Source of the DNA: Flavobacterium aerium | GTDB lineage: Bacteria; Bacteroidota; Bacteroidia; Flavobacteriales; Flavobacteriaceae | Direction: 5' to 3' | Assembly: GCF_030766725.1 (NCBI RefSeq) | Contig: NZ_JARQWR010000002.1 | Coordinates: forward strand, 124,001-188,000 | Length of the DNA: 64,000 bases | Shown: positions 34,863-43,997 of the stretch, in pieces | Position numbering within the stretch: the first letter of the stretch is position 1 | How the letters are laid out: each line of letters opens with the position of its first letter | The notes under the pieces: model-generated | The model's database searches: none | Told to the model about the DNA's origin: nothing | What the model saw: only the letters and a program-made list of their open reading frames with translations | Position numbers and translations under genes: made by a program

Positions 34863-36779
34863 TTAAGTGAAATAAGTAAGTTGGAAACGGTGCTTGACTA
34901 ACTCTTGAATATCGTGTATAGGCTGGAAACAATTTTTCAGTTTCACTTTGTCTGTTTTAGATAATTCGTTAAGATTTAGGTAGCGTCCCGAATCATTATT
35001 TTTAAAACCTTCTAATGTTCTGAATTTTGATAAAATAATAAAGGCATCGGCACATTCTTGGAACAAATCGGCATGCTGTGGTTCCAAAATAGCCAATTGT
35101 TTTAAGCGTAAATAAGTATTATTAATACCCTTTACACCATGACTGATGATTAATATTCGTGCAGCATCAATTAATGGCGTCAAGGCACGAAGTTTAATAT
35201 CAAAGGTATCTTTGTGTTCGCCATCTGTTTCCACTAGAAATTGTCTGAAGAAACCTAATGGTGGTGGGTTTTTCAAGGCAACATTGGCCAAATAAGCATA
35301 GAATTTTTGCTTGTTTTCCATATTGAGGAATATACTTTCCGAAAGCTGATTCATTAAGGCAGTATCTCCGTAAGTATATTCAAAATCAAAGAAAGTACTA
35401 GAAGCCAAAGCTCCTTTTTCACCAGGCGTATTGATCCAAACATTGAATTGTTTTTTCCAGTCCGTCAATGATTTGCACCACATAGGGTTGCTGGCTACCA
35501 TATTGTCTGGAGAAATTTCATAACCTACTTTTTCCAGCGTACGCGTAACTTTTTCAGCTAATCGTAGGAAATAATCTTTTACATCATCATAATTTTCTTC
35601 ATCAACATCATCAAATACTAAGGCATTATCCTGATCTGTCAATAAGATTTGTTCTTCACGTGCCTGACTACCAAAAGTTAGCCAAGTGAAAAGAGTAGGG
35701 GGTGGCCCTAATTTTTCAATAGCCAAATCTATAGCCTGCTTCGTAATTGCCGAATTGATTTCGTTTGTGATATTAGTAATATGCGATAAAGGTATATTTT
35801 TTTGTATCGAACTTAGGTTGAATTCCGATAGCTTTTCGCGTATGCGTTTCAAGTCTTTAGACCATAAAGCACGCTTAATCTCTTTGATTAATACACCAGG
35901 GTTATTTGCTTGTGCTACAATAACATCATTATCAGTAATGATTCCTTTTATGATTGATTTTGGTGAACCATCGGAAGTAACACATAAGTGTGAAACTTCA
36001 TTTTTAAGCATCTGTAATTGAGCTTCTGCAACCGATATATTTTCGGGTACAGTGATTACTGGAGAAGTCATTATTTTTTGAACTTCTGCTGTAATTGGAA
36101 TCATTCCAGTGGCAATTTTTGTACGCAAATCTTTATCGGTAACAATACCGATAGGGAAGTCGTTATTTTGGATTAAAATACTATCAATTTTGTATTGCGT
36201 CATCAATTGAGCAATATCTTTTACAATAGCATTAGGTAGTGCTGTAATTGGGTTTTTACTGTATTTGATTGATTGAAAATTCTGAATTTCAGATTGTTTG
36301 TCATCAAATAATATGTTACCAGAAATTAATTTACCGCGATTTTCTTTATCATAAGGATTACGCGTATTTGAAGCAAAACTTTCCAGTAAAAAACTAAGCA
36401 CATCCTTGTTCGTTTCTACGAAAGGATTGAAGGCTACTATAGGAATAGCATATACAATAGTTTCCTCACGAGCCTTAGCAGTCATGAGATAGTTATCTTT
36501 TGCAAAGAAAGGTCTCAAACCGAGAATATCACCTTCATCACATTTATCAATTAAAGTTTCTTCGGCATCCGAAGTAACAGATAAACCAATAGCACCATCT
36601 TTTACAATGTAAAAACTGTCGTGACAAGGATCATTTATTTGAAATAATGTTTTGTTTTTTTCCAAGTAAATTACTCTAACCTCAATGGCTATTTTAAGTA
36701 AATCCGTGTAGTTCAGTGAACTGAATGGCGGGAAATTCTTGATAAAATCGGCAATACGTTCTGCAATAGAATTTTTCAT
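34863..36779 (-). CDS. cyclic-nucleotide-binding/CBS/DUF294 nucleotidyltransferase-like protein
   Basis: 638 residues with four parts: a cNMP-binding beta roll (about 12-130), a pair of CBS domains (about 165-295: DSILIQNNDFPIGIVTDKDLRT, then IIKGIITDNDV), a DUF294 nucleotidyltransferase-like domain (about 330-450: WLTFGSQAREEQILLTDQDNALVFDD with the GS and DxD residues) and a C-terminal DUF294_C helical domain (about 480-630). This architecture looks like an adenine-nucleotide-sensing regulator akin to PII uridylyltransferases. It is coupled to the exonuclease gene. Its real target is unknown. Confidence 0.9.
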   Translation of the reverse strand: MKNSIAERIADFIKNFPPFSSLNYTDLLKIAIEVRVIYLEKNKTLFQINDPCHDSFYIVKDGAIGLSVTSDAEETLIDKCDEGDILGLRPFFAKDNYLMTAKAREETIVYAIPIVAFNPFVETNKDVLSFLLESFASNTRNPYDKENRGKLISGNILFDDKQSEIQNFQSIKYSKNPITALPNAIVKDIAQLMTQYKIDSILIQNNDFPIGIVTDKDLRTKIATGMIPITAEVQKIMTSPVITVPENISVAEAQLQMLKNEVSHLCVTSDGSPKSIIKGIITDNDVIVAQANNPGVLIKEIKRALWSKDLKRIREKLSEFNLSSIQKNIPLSHITNITNEINSAITKQAIDLAIEKLGPPPTLFTWLTFGSQAREEQILLTDQDNALVFDDVDEENYDDVKDYFLRLAEKVTRTLEKVGYEISPDNMVASNPMWCKSLTDWKKQFNVWINTPGEKGALASSTFFDFEYTYGDTALMNQLSESIFLNMENKQKFYAYLANVALKNPPPLGFFRQFLVETDGEHKDTFDIKLRALTPLIDAARILIISHGVKGINNTYLRLKQLAILEPQHADLFQECADAFIILSKFRTLEGFKNNDSGRYLNLNELSKTDKVKLKNCFQPIHDIQELVKHRFQLTYFT

Positions 36780-37092
36780 AGTTAGGTATAAAATTCTAAA
36801 ATTAATAAATTAAAACGTGAGAACGAAATCATATTCTAAGAAATATTTGTTTTTTAAAGAATAGTATAGATCGTTGCCAGATTCATAATACATACAGTAT
36901 ATAATTTGATATAATACAGTGATAATGTCTTTATTTTATCATAAATAGCGCAATATGCTTGTTATATTATGTAAAATAGGAATGAAATTGTTAAGATGAA
37001 AAGGATAGATTTTTGATCTATTATTTCGTTTTAAATTTTACTATATTTACATATATTTATATCTTATTTCAGTAACCAATAAACAATACTAT
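36780..37092. other. AT-rich divergent promoter region
   Basis: 313 bases between the DUF294 gene (minus) and the DUF2911 gene (plus). No gene is visible. Near-consensus boxes for the plus gene are TTG at 37013-37015 with TAAATTTT at 37032-37039 (spacing 16). Nothing else stands out. Confidence 0.35.
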
Positions 37093-37596
37093 ATGAAAAC
37101 TAAAACCAGAATTGCTTTATTAATTGTCGCTTTTATAACAACAACATTTGTAAATGCACAGAAAAAAGAAAGTCCTGCAACAACTGCTACAGGTGTAATT
37201 AATGGCGCTAATATTACAATTAATTATGGCAGTCCATCTGTAAAAGAGCGCAAAATATGGGGAACATTAGTTCCTTACAATGAAGTATGGCGTGCTGGTG
37301 CGAATGATGCAACTACATTTGAAACGGATAAAAAACTAACTATTGAAGGAAAAGAATTGCCTGCAGGAAAATATGCGTTTTTTATCATCCCAAAAGAAAA
37401 AGAATGTGTAATCATTTTTAATAAAGAAGCTAAACAATGGGGTTCTTATAAATATGACGAAAAAAAGGATCAATTGCGTGTTACAGTAAAACAACAAAAA
37501 TCGGCTGCGTTAAACGAGAAACTTGTTTATAAAGTAGAAAAGAATAAAGTTGTAGTAAGCTGGGAGAATTGGGATATTCCAATCAGTGTAAAATAA
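37093..37596 (+). CDS. secreted DUF2911 domain protein
   Basis: 167 residues with a signal peptide (1-21, ending FVNAQ). The DUF2911 pattern is clear: ANITINYGSPSVKERKIWGTLVPYNEVWRAGANDATTFETDK, then GKYAFFIIPKEKE, and a final strand YKVEKNKVVVSWENWDIPISV. Such periplasmic beta proteins are common in Bacteroidota; function is not known. It stands alone with its own terminator. Confidence 0.9.
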   Translation: MKTKTRIALLIVAFITTTFVNAQKKESPATTATGVINGANITINYGSPSVKERKIWGTLVPYNEVWRAGANDATTFETDKKLTIEGKELPAGKYAFFIIPKEKECVIIFNKEAKQWGSYKYDEKKDQLRVTVKQQKSAALNEKLVYKVEKNKVVVSWENWDIPISVK

Positions 37597-37619
37597 TATT
37601 AAAATACAACATGGTTATG

Positions 37620-37649
37620 AAGCATTACTCAAAAGGTAATGCTTTTTTT
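37620..37649 (+). terminator. terminator after the DUF2911 gene
   Basis: AAGCATTAC pairs with GTAATGCTT around TCAAAAG, followed by a T-run. Confidence 0.88.
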
Positions 37650-37903
37650 ATGATCATTAAATTCTGAGTAGTAATGAGGGTTTAAAATTATCTATTTTAC
37701 ATAATATAAATTATAGAGCAAAATAAGATATACCAAATTCTCTTGATTTTGAGTGAAAAAACAGGCTCAATTTTGAGTTGTATACCTTTATAAAGCCTTT
37801 GTGTCTAGCGCTTTGTTAAAATAGTTTGTATTTATACCTATATCATATTGTAATCTGTTTTAAATTTACATAACCAAATCAGAAATTATAAATTAGAAAC
37901 AGT
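37650..37903. other. intergenic leader before the DUF4256 gene
   Basis: About 250 bases with no gene. The octamer TTTTGAGT occurs twice at about 37747-37781. No exact promoter consensus was seen. Confidence 0.3.
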
Positions 37904-38461
37904 ATGAAAAAAGAATTGTCATTAGAACAACAAGAAGAATTACTTCAGATTTTGAAAACTCGTTTTGAGAAAAACAAAAATCGCCACCAAGATCTTGATT
38001 GGACAAATGTGTTAACAAAATTAAAAGCACATCCTGAAAAATTATGGTCACTCAACGAAATGGAAAAAACGGATGGTGAGCCAGATGTTGTTGGATATAA
38101 TCAGAATACAGATGAATATTTGTTCTTTGATTGTGCTGTGGAAAGTCCTAAAGGGCGAAGAAGTATTTGTTTTGATCAAGAAGCATTGGATTCAAGAAAA
38201 GAACATAAACCGAGTAATAGCGCTGTGAAAATGGCAAAAGATATGGGTGTTGCGCTTTTAACAGAAGAACAATATCGATTCCTACAGCAATTCGGGAATT
38301 TCGATTTGAAAACCTCAAGCTGGATTGAAACACCTGCAGCGATACGAAAACTTGGTGGTGCACTTTTTTGTGATCGTCGCTATGATACTGTATTTCTGTA
38401 TCATAATGGTGCAGAATCCTATTATGCTGCCAGAGGATTTCGAGGTTCAGTAAGTGTCTAA
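37904..38461 (+). CDS. DUF4256 domain-containing protein
   Basis: 185 residues, soluble, no signal. Family features: LSLEQQEELLQILKTRFEKN at the start, HPEKLWSLNEMEKTDGEPDVV, FFDCAVESPKGRRSICFDQEAL, and a C-terminal part with GGALFCDRRYDTVFLYHNGAESYYAARGFRG. The pattern is well conserved across unrelated bacteria, but the biochemical role is not known. A terminator follows at 38527. Confidence 0.88.
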   Translation: MKKELSLEQQEELLQILKTRFEKNKNRHQDLDWTNVLTKLKAHPEKLWSLNEMEKTDGEPDVVGYNQNTDEYLFFDCAVESPKGRRSICFDQEALDSRKEHKPSNSAVKMAKDMGVALLTEEQYRFLQQFGNFDLKTSSWIETPAAIRKLGGALFCDRRYDTVFLYHNGAESYYAARGFRGSVSV

Positions 38462-38526
38462 TTTTGTATAAATGTCGAATAGATATTCAATTTTTCGATA
38501 ATCTAATATTTCTTTTTATAACATAG

Positions 38527-38553
38527 ATCCCGATTAATTTCGGGATTTTTTTT
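38527..38553 (+). terminator. terminator after the DUF4256 gene
   Basis: ATCCCGA pairs with TCGGGAT around TTAATT, followed by eight T. The next 225 bases up to 38778 hold no visible gene. Confidence 0.85.
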
Positions 38554-38778
38554 GTCTGATTATTAACTCCCCTCCTTTCGAATTTGTATCGTTAGATTGC
38601 TGTAAATCAATTGTATAGTTTGTAAATTCTTTAATTTGAATACGAATAACTCATTGATTTAGGATTGATTATTGCGGAAGTCGTATTTTTTTAACTAAAA
38701 AATTTATTATTATTACAGCATCAATTGTACTTTCACGGTTGAATAAATAAGAAATTAATAACTAAAACTCATTTTACT

Positions 38779-39897
38779 ATGATTACAGCAGAAACACAAA
38801 AAAGTTCCAATTGGTTTTCAAAATTTGCGATATGCTTTCTAGCCATCGTTGGTGCTGTCAATTCGTCTCTTACTGTAGTCTTACCGCTTTTACCGGGCAA
38901 ATTAGCCCAATTTATAAACATGGCAGGAGTATTATCGTTGTTAATTGCTTTGCTCTTTTCTATTATTTTCCCATTTTATTGGCATTACAAAGAGAAAAAA
39001 GGAACCTTTAACTCGACAAAGTGTCTTGCTTGGCTTACTATCCTTTTGCGTTATTGGTTGGCATTTCAAATTTCAGTTTATGGATTTGAAAAAATATTTG
39101 ATGTCAATTTTGCCTATTCTTATCATCTAGATAATTCGTTACTTGATACCTTAACAGGGCAGGAATTAACTTGGAAATATTATGGATATTCTTTTGGCCT
39201 ATCCTTAATCATTTCTTTATTCCAAATCTTCGGAAGTATATTTCTTTTATTCAGACGTACCGTATTACTGGGAGTCGTTACCCTTTTACCCGTATTCTTT
39301 AATATAGTATTGATTAATATTTTTTACAGTATTGGACCTATAACGATCTTCATTTCAATCTTAATAACTTTAGGTTTGACCTATTTGTTGCTTCAACGAA
39401 AAAAGGAAGTAATTGCTTTGTTTACACAATACAAAAACACTTTGCCTTCCTTAGGTAGTAAAACATTACGTGCTGTAGCTCGTATATTATGCATCGTAAT
39501 ACCTTGCCTATTTGTAATGTATTATAGTTATGGTGTGCGTCTTTCTGAAAAATATTTTGGAAAATGGAAAGTAGAAACAATGAAACGCAATGGAGAAATA
39601 ATCGCTGAAAATGCTTGGGAAAAAGACAGTTTGGCTTGGAAAGTGATTTATTTTGAAGAACGAGGAAAACTCTATTATGGTACAAATCCATACATGTATG
39701 TAGATAGTACGACTACATTTATGAAGTATTTATATGATGATAAAAAGGATGCTTTGCAAGTGATTTATTATGATAATAACCCTGCAAAACCAGATACTAT
39801 TCCTGTTCAGATTGAAAAATTTGAAGGTAAATCCATGCAATGGAATATGATTTTAAACAAGGATACAGTACAGATGAATTTAAAGAAAATGGAGTAG
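38779..39897 (+). CDS. membrane protein, DoxX-like with a C-terminal soluble domain
   Basis: 372 residues. Residues about 15-215 contain six or seven predicted helices (FAICFLAIVGAVNSSLTVVLPLL; WLTILLRYWLAFQISVYGFEKIF, the latter like DoxX-type proteins; SLIISLFQIFGSIFLLFRR). One more helix near 232-250 leads to a soluble domain (about 255-372) rich in beta strands (FGKWKVETMKRNGEI...) reminiscent of lipocalin-like domains. The family assignment is a guess from pattern; function is unknown. It has no operon partner. Confidence 0.65.
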   Translation: MITAETQKSSNWFSKFAICFLAIVGAVNSSLTVVLPLLPGKLAQFINMAGVLSLLIALLFSIIFPFYWHYKEKKGTFNSTKCLAWLTILLRYWLAFQISVYGFEKIFDVNFAYSYHLDNSLLDTLTGQELTWKYYGYSFGLSLIISLFQIFGSIFLLFRRTVLLGVVTLLPVFFNIVLINIFYSIGPITIFISILITLGLTYLLLQRKKEVIALFTQYKNTLPSLGSKTLRAVARILCIVIPCLFVMYYSYGVRLSEKYFGKWKVETMKRNGEIIAENAWEKDSLAWKVIYFEERGKLYYGTNPYMYVDSTTTFMKYLYDDKKDALQVIYYDNNPAKPDTIPVQIEKFEGKSMQWNMILNKDTVQMNLKKME

Positions 39898-39936
39898 TAC
39901 TATTTTTAGAATACAACAATGGTGCATGGGGGGATT

Positions 39937-39970
39937 TTGCAGTATAATTTTTATCTTAGCTATAGATTTG
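39937..39970 (+). promoter_or_regulatory. flavobacterial promoter for the MBL-fold gene
   Basis: TTG at 39937-39939, 23-base spacer and TAGATTTG at 39963-39970, matching TTG-N17..23-TAnnTTTG at the upper limit of spacing. The ATG is at 39997. Confidence 0.5.
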
Positions 39971-39996
39971 AGAATATAATCCCCAAATAAAATAGA

Positions 39997-40779
39997 ATGA
40001 CACATTTACACCATTTAAACTGCGTAAAAATAGTTTCTCCTATCAACGATAATGTAATAGGACATTGTATATTAATAGAAGATAAAAACGGCTTAGCATT
40101 AATAGATACTGGCATTGGGCTGTTGGATATTGAACAGCCTAATGAAAGAATTGGAAAAGAACTTATTGATATCGTAGGATATCATTTTGATGAAGGATCT
40201 ACAGCCATTCGGCAAATTGAAAAATTAGGACTGAATCCAAACAATGTAACCGATTGTATCATTTCGCATTTGGATAATGATCATATTGGTGGTCTGGCCG
40301 ATTTCCCAAAAGTAAAAGTTCATGTTGGTGCTGAAGAATATGAGAACTTCAATTCGGGTAATCCACGCTATTTGAAGCAGCCCCTCTCCCACCAGCCTAC
40401 GGTAAAAACGTACTCAAAATCAACTGAGAAATGGTTTGGTTTTGAAGCGAGAAAAGTAGAAACAAACCTCAAAACCGAAATTTACCTCATTCCATTACCA
40501 GGACATACACTAGGACACTGTGGTGTAGCCATTAAGGATGGCCAAAATTGGCTGTTCTACATCGGTGATGCATATTATATGCGAATAGAACTCACAGATA
40601 CAAATCATCCTGTAAATCAACTCGCTACTATGAGAGCCGATGATAATACGTTACGACTGGAAACACTAGACCGAATTCGTGAATTTATAAATCAACATCC
40701 AGAAATAGAAGTATTTGGTTACCATGATTTAGAGGAATTCAATCATTTTGAGCAAAATCAAGTATTCAGTACACTTTAA
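39997..40779 (+). CDS. metallo-beta-lactamase-fold hydrolase
   Basis: 260 residues of the MBL fold. The zinc-binding motif is SHLDNDHIGGL (H-x-x-x-D-H), with later His in PGHTLGHCGV and Asp in FYIGDAYYM, then a final His in EVFGYHDLEEF. The overall layout resembles N-acyl-homoserine-lactone lactonases and related small hydrolases, but that function cannot be claimed from sequence. It is a single gene, with its own promoter, ahead of the RadC-like gene. Confidence 0.88.
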   Translation: MTHLHHLNCVKIVSPINDNVIGHCILIEDKNGLALIDTGIGLLDIEQPNERIGKELIDIVGYHFDEGSTAIRQIEKLGLNPNNVTDCIISHLDNDHIGGLADFPKVKVHVGAEEYENFNSGNPRYLKQPLSHQPTVKTYSKSTEKWFGFEARKVETNLKTEIYLIPLPGHTLGHCGVAIKDGQNWLFYIGDAYYMRIELTDTNHPVNQLATMRADDNTLRLETLDRIREFINQHPEIEVFGYHDLEEFNHFEQNQVFSTL

Positions 40780-40851
40780 GTATTCAGTGTTTCTAGACAT
40801 AAATGTAGACTGAATCCAGCGATGTATGATGAATGATCCTGAAAAAATACC

Positions 40852-40859
40852 TAAATTTG
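40852..40859 (+). promoter_or_regulatory. -7 box for the RadC-like gene
   Basis: TAAATTTG, an exact TAnnTTTG match, 27 bases before the ATG at 40887. No TTG was found at the proper spacing. Confidence 0.4.
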
Positions 40860-40886
40860 GAATCATAGCCATAAGAACTCTATAGT

Positions 40887-41507
40887 ATGAATGTAAAAAT
40901 ATCAGCCGAACGAAAAATAAATATTGCAAATACAGACGATGTATACGAAATCATGCAAGAAATATTAATGCGTGAAAATAAACTTCGTCGTGCCCAAGAA
41001 CATTTTTGGGCCATCGGTATTGATGATCAAAATAGAATACTCTTTATTGAGCTAATAAGCTTAGGCAGCCGAAATCGCGTCAATGTAGACCCACCACAAA
41101 TGTTTAGAATGGGAATTTACAAGCTGGCTACAAAAATGATTTTGGTCCACAACCATCCTAGCGGAAATCTAAAACCTTCGGATGCCGATAAAAATTTCAC
41201 AGATCGTATGCTTAAAGCAGGTCGTTTGTTATTGATAGAAGTAATCGATCACATGATTATTTCGGAAACAGGTTACTGTAGTTTTGAAGAATTAGGGTTT
41301 ATGAACGAATTTCGTAATAATGGTCTCTATGAATTAATCGACCAAAACCAATTAGACCTCAATAAAGCCCGTGCTCTTATTGAAAAAGAAAACATTTTAC
41401 GTGATAATAATGTTGAAATTGCAAAAAAATTGAAAGGGCTTGGTATGGATAATGCTTCAATAAAAAAAGCGACAGGACTTAGCTTGGCTGATATTAAAGC
41501 AATTTAA
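40887..41507 (+). CDS. RadC-like JAMM-domain protein with an Rpn-like C-terminal tail
   Basis: 206 residues. Residues about 20-140 are the RadC/JAB domain with the JAMM metal motif HNHPSGNLKPSDAD; the N-terminal helix-hairpin-helix of full RadC is missing. The tail (about 150-206) reads IEKENILRDNNVEIAKKLKGLGMDNASIKKATGLSLADIKAI, similar to the C-terminal helices that end Rpn (PD-(D/E)XK recombination-promoting nuclease) proteins. RadC-like proteins are frequent on mobile DNA in Bacteroidota; the role is unknown. A decayed fragment follows at 41509. Confidence 0.82.
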   Translation: MNVKISAERKINIANTDDVYEIMQEILMRENKLRRAQEHFWAIGIDDQNRILFIELISLGSRNRVNVDPPQMFRMGIYKLATKMILVHNHPSGNLKPSDADKNFTDRMLKAGRLLLIEVIDHMIISETGYCSFEELGFMNEFRNNGLYELIDQNQLDLNKARALIEKENILRDNNVEIAKKLKGLGMDNASIKKATGLSLADIKAI

Positions 41508-41508
41508 T

Positions 41509-41730
41509 GAGAAATATTTAGAACTAAATTATAATGCCCAATCGGATAATATTGAAGATTTACTGTATGTGAACTTTACTAATTTTAAAGTACCCGACAG
41601 CCAATCCTTGATTTGGGTTAGTCCCAATATTCTTTATTTTAAAGCGATTCATCATAATACAAATACATCCGATTCAAACTATAAAATAGAATATATCAAG
41701 TTGCAACTTGTGCATGATTTTTCAAAATAA
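41509..41730 (+). pseudogene. gene fragment after the RadC-like gene
   Basis: A frame of 73 codons without a usable start begins at the RadC-like stop and ends with TAA at 41730. It looks like protein (YLELNYNAQSDNIEDLLYVNF ... SLIWVSPNILYFKAIHH) and is not in the RadC frame. It probably is the 3' end of a gene whose beginning was lost. No family is recognised. Confidence 0.4.
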
Positions 41731-41889
41731 ACTGTTAGGAGATTGTAACGACAATAATTGTGTAATGCTGTTTTTTGAGAATAAAAAGTAAAATAGTTTG
41801 ATTTCTTATCATAGATCAATGGTGGTCATTTTCAAAAGAATTAATTTTAGACTATTAAATTTTTAAAGTATAAACTAAAAATAATAATT

Positions 41890-42468
41890 ATGAAACAGCT
41901 TAAATTGATTACAGTCGTTGTATTGTTTTTGACAACAATGACAGGATTTGCACAACAAACTTGGAAAAATGATCCAATGCATTCCCGATTAGGTTTTACT
42001 ACTACCCACATGTTGATTTCGGATATCAACGGTATTTTCAAGACTTTTGAGTTAAATATGGTTGCTACAAAAGAGGATTTTAGTGATGCAAAAGTAGAAC
42101 TCAAAGCAGATATTAGCTCTATAGATACCGAAGTTGAACCACGTGATAATCATTTGAGAAGTCCTGATTTTTTTGATGCAGCACAATACACCACATTGAA
42201 TTTTAAAAGTACTAGTATTCAGAAAATCAGTAAAGATAAATACAAACTAAAAGGAAATCTAACAATACATAATATTACAAAACCTGTAGAAGTTGAGATG
42301 GTTTACCGTGGTACAATAGTAAATCCTAATTCCAATAAAAAAACGGCTGGATTCCAGTTTAAAGGTTTATTAAAACGCTTAGATTTTAATGTAGGAACAA
42401 CAATGCCAGAAACTTTAATCAGTAATGATGTAAAAATTGCTGCTGATGCAGAATTGATTCTGCAATAA
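41890..42468 (+). CDS. YceI-family periplasmic protein
   Basis: 192 residues with a signal peptide (1-20, MTGFAQ) and a YceI lipocalin-like barrel: WKNDPMHSRLGFTTTHMLISDINGIF, VELKADISSIDTEVEPRDNHLRSPDFFDAAQYTTLNFKS-type core, and LTIHNITKPVEVEMVYRG. YceI proteins bind isoprenoid or other lipid-like molecules in the periplasm. It stands alone and has a strong terminator. Confidence 0.92.
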   Translation: MKQLKLITVVVLFLTTMTGFAQQTWKNDPMHSRLGFTTTHMLISDINGIFKTFELNMVATKEDFSDAKVELKADISSIDTEVEPRDNHLRSPDFFDAAQYTTLNFKSTSIQKISKDKYKLKGNLTIHNITKPVEVEMVYRGTIVNPNSNKKTAGFQFKGLLKRLDFNVGTTMPETLISNDVKIAADAELILQ

Positions 42469-42490
42469 TTTAGAATAGAATTTAAATTGA

Positions 42491-42528
42491 ACAACAAAGG
42501 ATAGCCACGGCTATCCTTTGTTGTTTTT
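42491..42528 (+). terminator. terminator after the YceI gene
   Basis: ACAACAAAGGATAGC pairs perfectly with GCTATCCTTTGTTGT around CACG, followed by TTTT. Its flanks also suit termination of the minus-strand gene that ends at 42551. Confidence 0.9.
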
Positions 42529-42550
42529 AAGAAGTTGAAAATTTGAGATT

Positions 42551-43240
42551 TTATCCTTCGAGTATTTTTAATACCTCTTCTCCTACTGCTCCACCCGATT
42601 GTGGATTTTGCCCAGTAACTAATCGTTCATCAACGACAGCAAAAGAAGTAAAAGGTTGATTGGCTTTTTGATATTTTGCACCCCTTTTAACCAATTCATT
42701 TTCGGTAAGAAAAGGAACATGATCGGCCAATTCTGCCATAATTTCTTCCTGATTGGAGAAACCCGTAAGCTTTTTATCTTTAATTAGAAGATTACCATTG
42801 GAAAGTTTGATATTCAATAAACCTACTGCACCATGGCATACTGAGGATACAATACCTCCATTTTCATAAATTTCTGCACTAATTTTTTGAAGATTTGCGT
42901 CATCTGGGAAATCCCAAATTACACCATGTCCACCCGAATAATAGATTACGCTATAATCTTTTGGATTAATATCTTTTGGAGTCAGTGCATTAGCAAGTTT
43001 AGAACGAAAGACAGGATCTTTATAGTATTTCCAATCTATAGGTAATACACCCGTTTGTAAACTCACAGGGTCTAAAGGGGTGTATCCACCGCGAGGGCTT
43101 ACAAAATCAACTTCATATCCTTTATTGGCTAGCTTTTCATAGAAATGTACTGCTTCTGCTAACCAAAGTCCAGTAGCACGATCCATATTTGGATATTTTT
43201 CTACACTGGTCACAACGATTAATGCTTTCTTTTTGCTCAT
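42551..43240 (-). CDS. DJ-1/PfpI (type 1 glutamine amidotransferase-like) protein
   Basis: 229 residues of the DJ-1/PfpI superfamily. The nucleophile elbow is VSSVCHGAVGLLNI (Cys about 137, followed by His), with VIYYSGGHGVIWDFPDD before it. The layout, including MDRATGLWLAEAVHFYEKL and the final PQSGGAVGEEVLKIL, resembles the Hsp31/glyoxalase III-like branch (chaperone, methylglyoxal or protein deglycase). It is a single gene. The exact activity is not known. Confidence 0.9.
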   Translation of the reverse strand: MSKKKALIVVTSVEKYPNMDRATGLWLAEAVHFYEKLANKGYEVDFVSPRGGYTPLDPVSLQTGVLPIDWKYYKDPVFRSKLANALTPKDINPKDYSVIYYSGGHGVIWDFPDDANLQKISAEIYENGGIVSSVCHGAVGLLNIKLSNGNLLIKDKKLTGFSNQEEIMAELADHVPFLTENELVKRGAKYQKANQPFTSFAVVDERLVTGQNPQSGGAVGEEVLKILEG

Positions 43241-43367
43241 AGTACTTTTTTTTGGTTAAAAAAATTGAGGGAGAAGTTTCAATGTACGATTTTTATTTTA
43301 AATGGATTATAGCTTAATATAAAGTTATAACTTCGTTAATGTTAAGGATTTATTTAATTTTAAGGAT

Positions 43368-43922
43368 ATGAAACTAATACAGATAACCGCCATATTGATC
43401 TCTATAGCAAGTTTCTTTATATTTTTATTTGGGTTGAATAAACTCATTAAAAAATCACATAGAGAAACAATAGAATTTCCTAACCTGCAAAGTGTTAGTA
43501 GAGAGTTTGCGTTGAATAAACCCGGGAATTATATGGTCTTGATTACGGGGAAACGCTGGAGTAAATTCCCATTGTTTACTATTATTGTTACGGATAGTGA
43601 TGGTAAAAATTGCGTGGTTAAATCAAATGTTCAGGCCAAAGAACAAACCTTGAAAAACATGACTATTGATTTGTTTCATTTTAAAGCACCTAGTACAGGG
43701 AAATATTCCATTCAAGTAACTTCAGGAGAATTTTCATTTTATCATAATAAATTAAATTCGACTCCAAAGTACAATCCAGACGACTACAAATTATTAATTA
43801 GAGAGTCTTATGGATTTTCCCATGTACTGTATATAATTGCTGTTATTTTAGGATTTATACTCATGATATTTGGAATATTATTTTCTATAAAACCAGAGAT
43901 TTTAGAGAGATTATTGTATTAA
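43368..43922 (+). CDS. two-helix membrane protein of unknown function
   Basis: 184 residues. One predicted helix at about 5-26 and another near 155-178 enclose a presumed periplasmic beta-rich domain (about 35-150: FALNKPGNYMVLITGKRW, FKAPSTGKYSIQVTSGEFSFYH). No family is recognised. The layout suits a membrane-tethered envelope protein. No operon partner: the next gene is on the opposite strand. Confidence 0.7.
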   Translation: MKLIQITAILISIASFFIFLFGLNKLIKKSHRETIEFPNLQSVSREFALNKPGNYMVLITGKRWSKFPLFTIIVTDSDGKNCVVKSNVQAKEQTLKNMTIDLFHFKAPSTGKYSIQVTSGEFSFYHNKLNSTPKYNPDDYKLLIRESYGFSHVLYIIAVILGFILMIFGILFSIKPEILERLLY

Positions 43923-43997
43923 TTATAGGCGTAATAATGCATAAATAGTTTAATGAATATTAATAGAATATAATTAGAAATGAGAATACAAGAGAGA

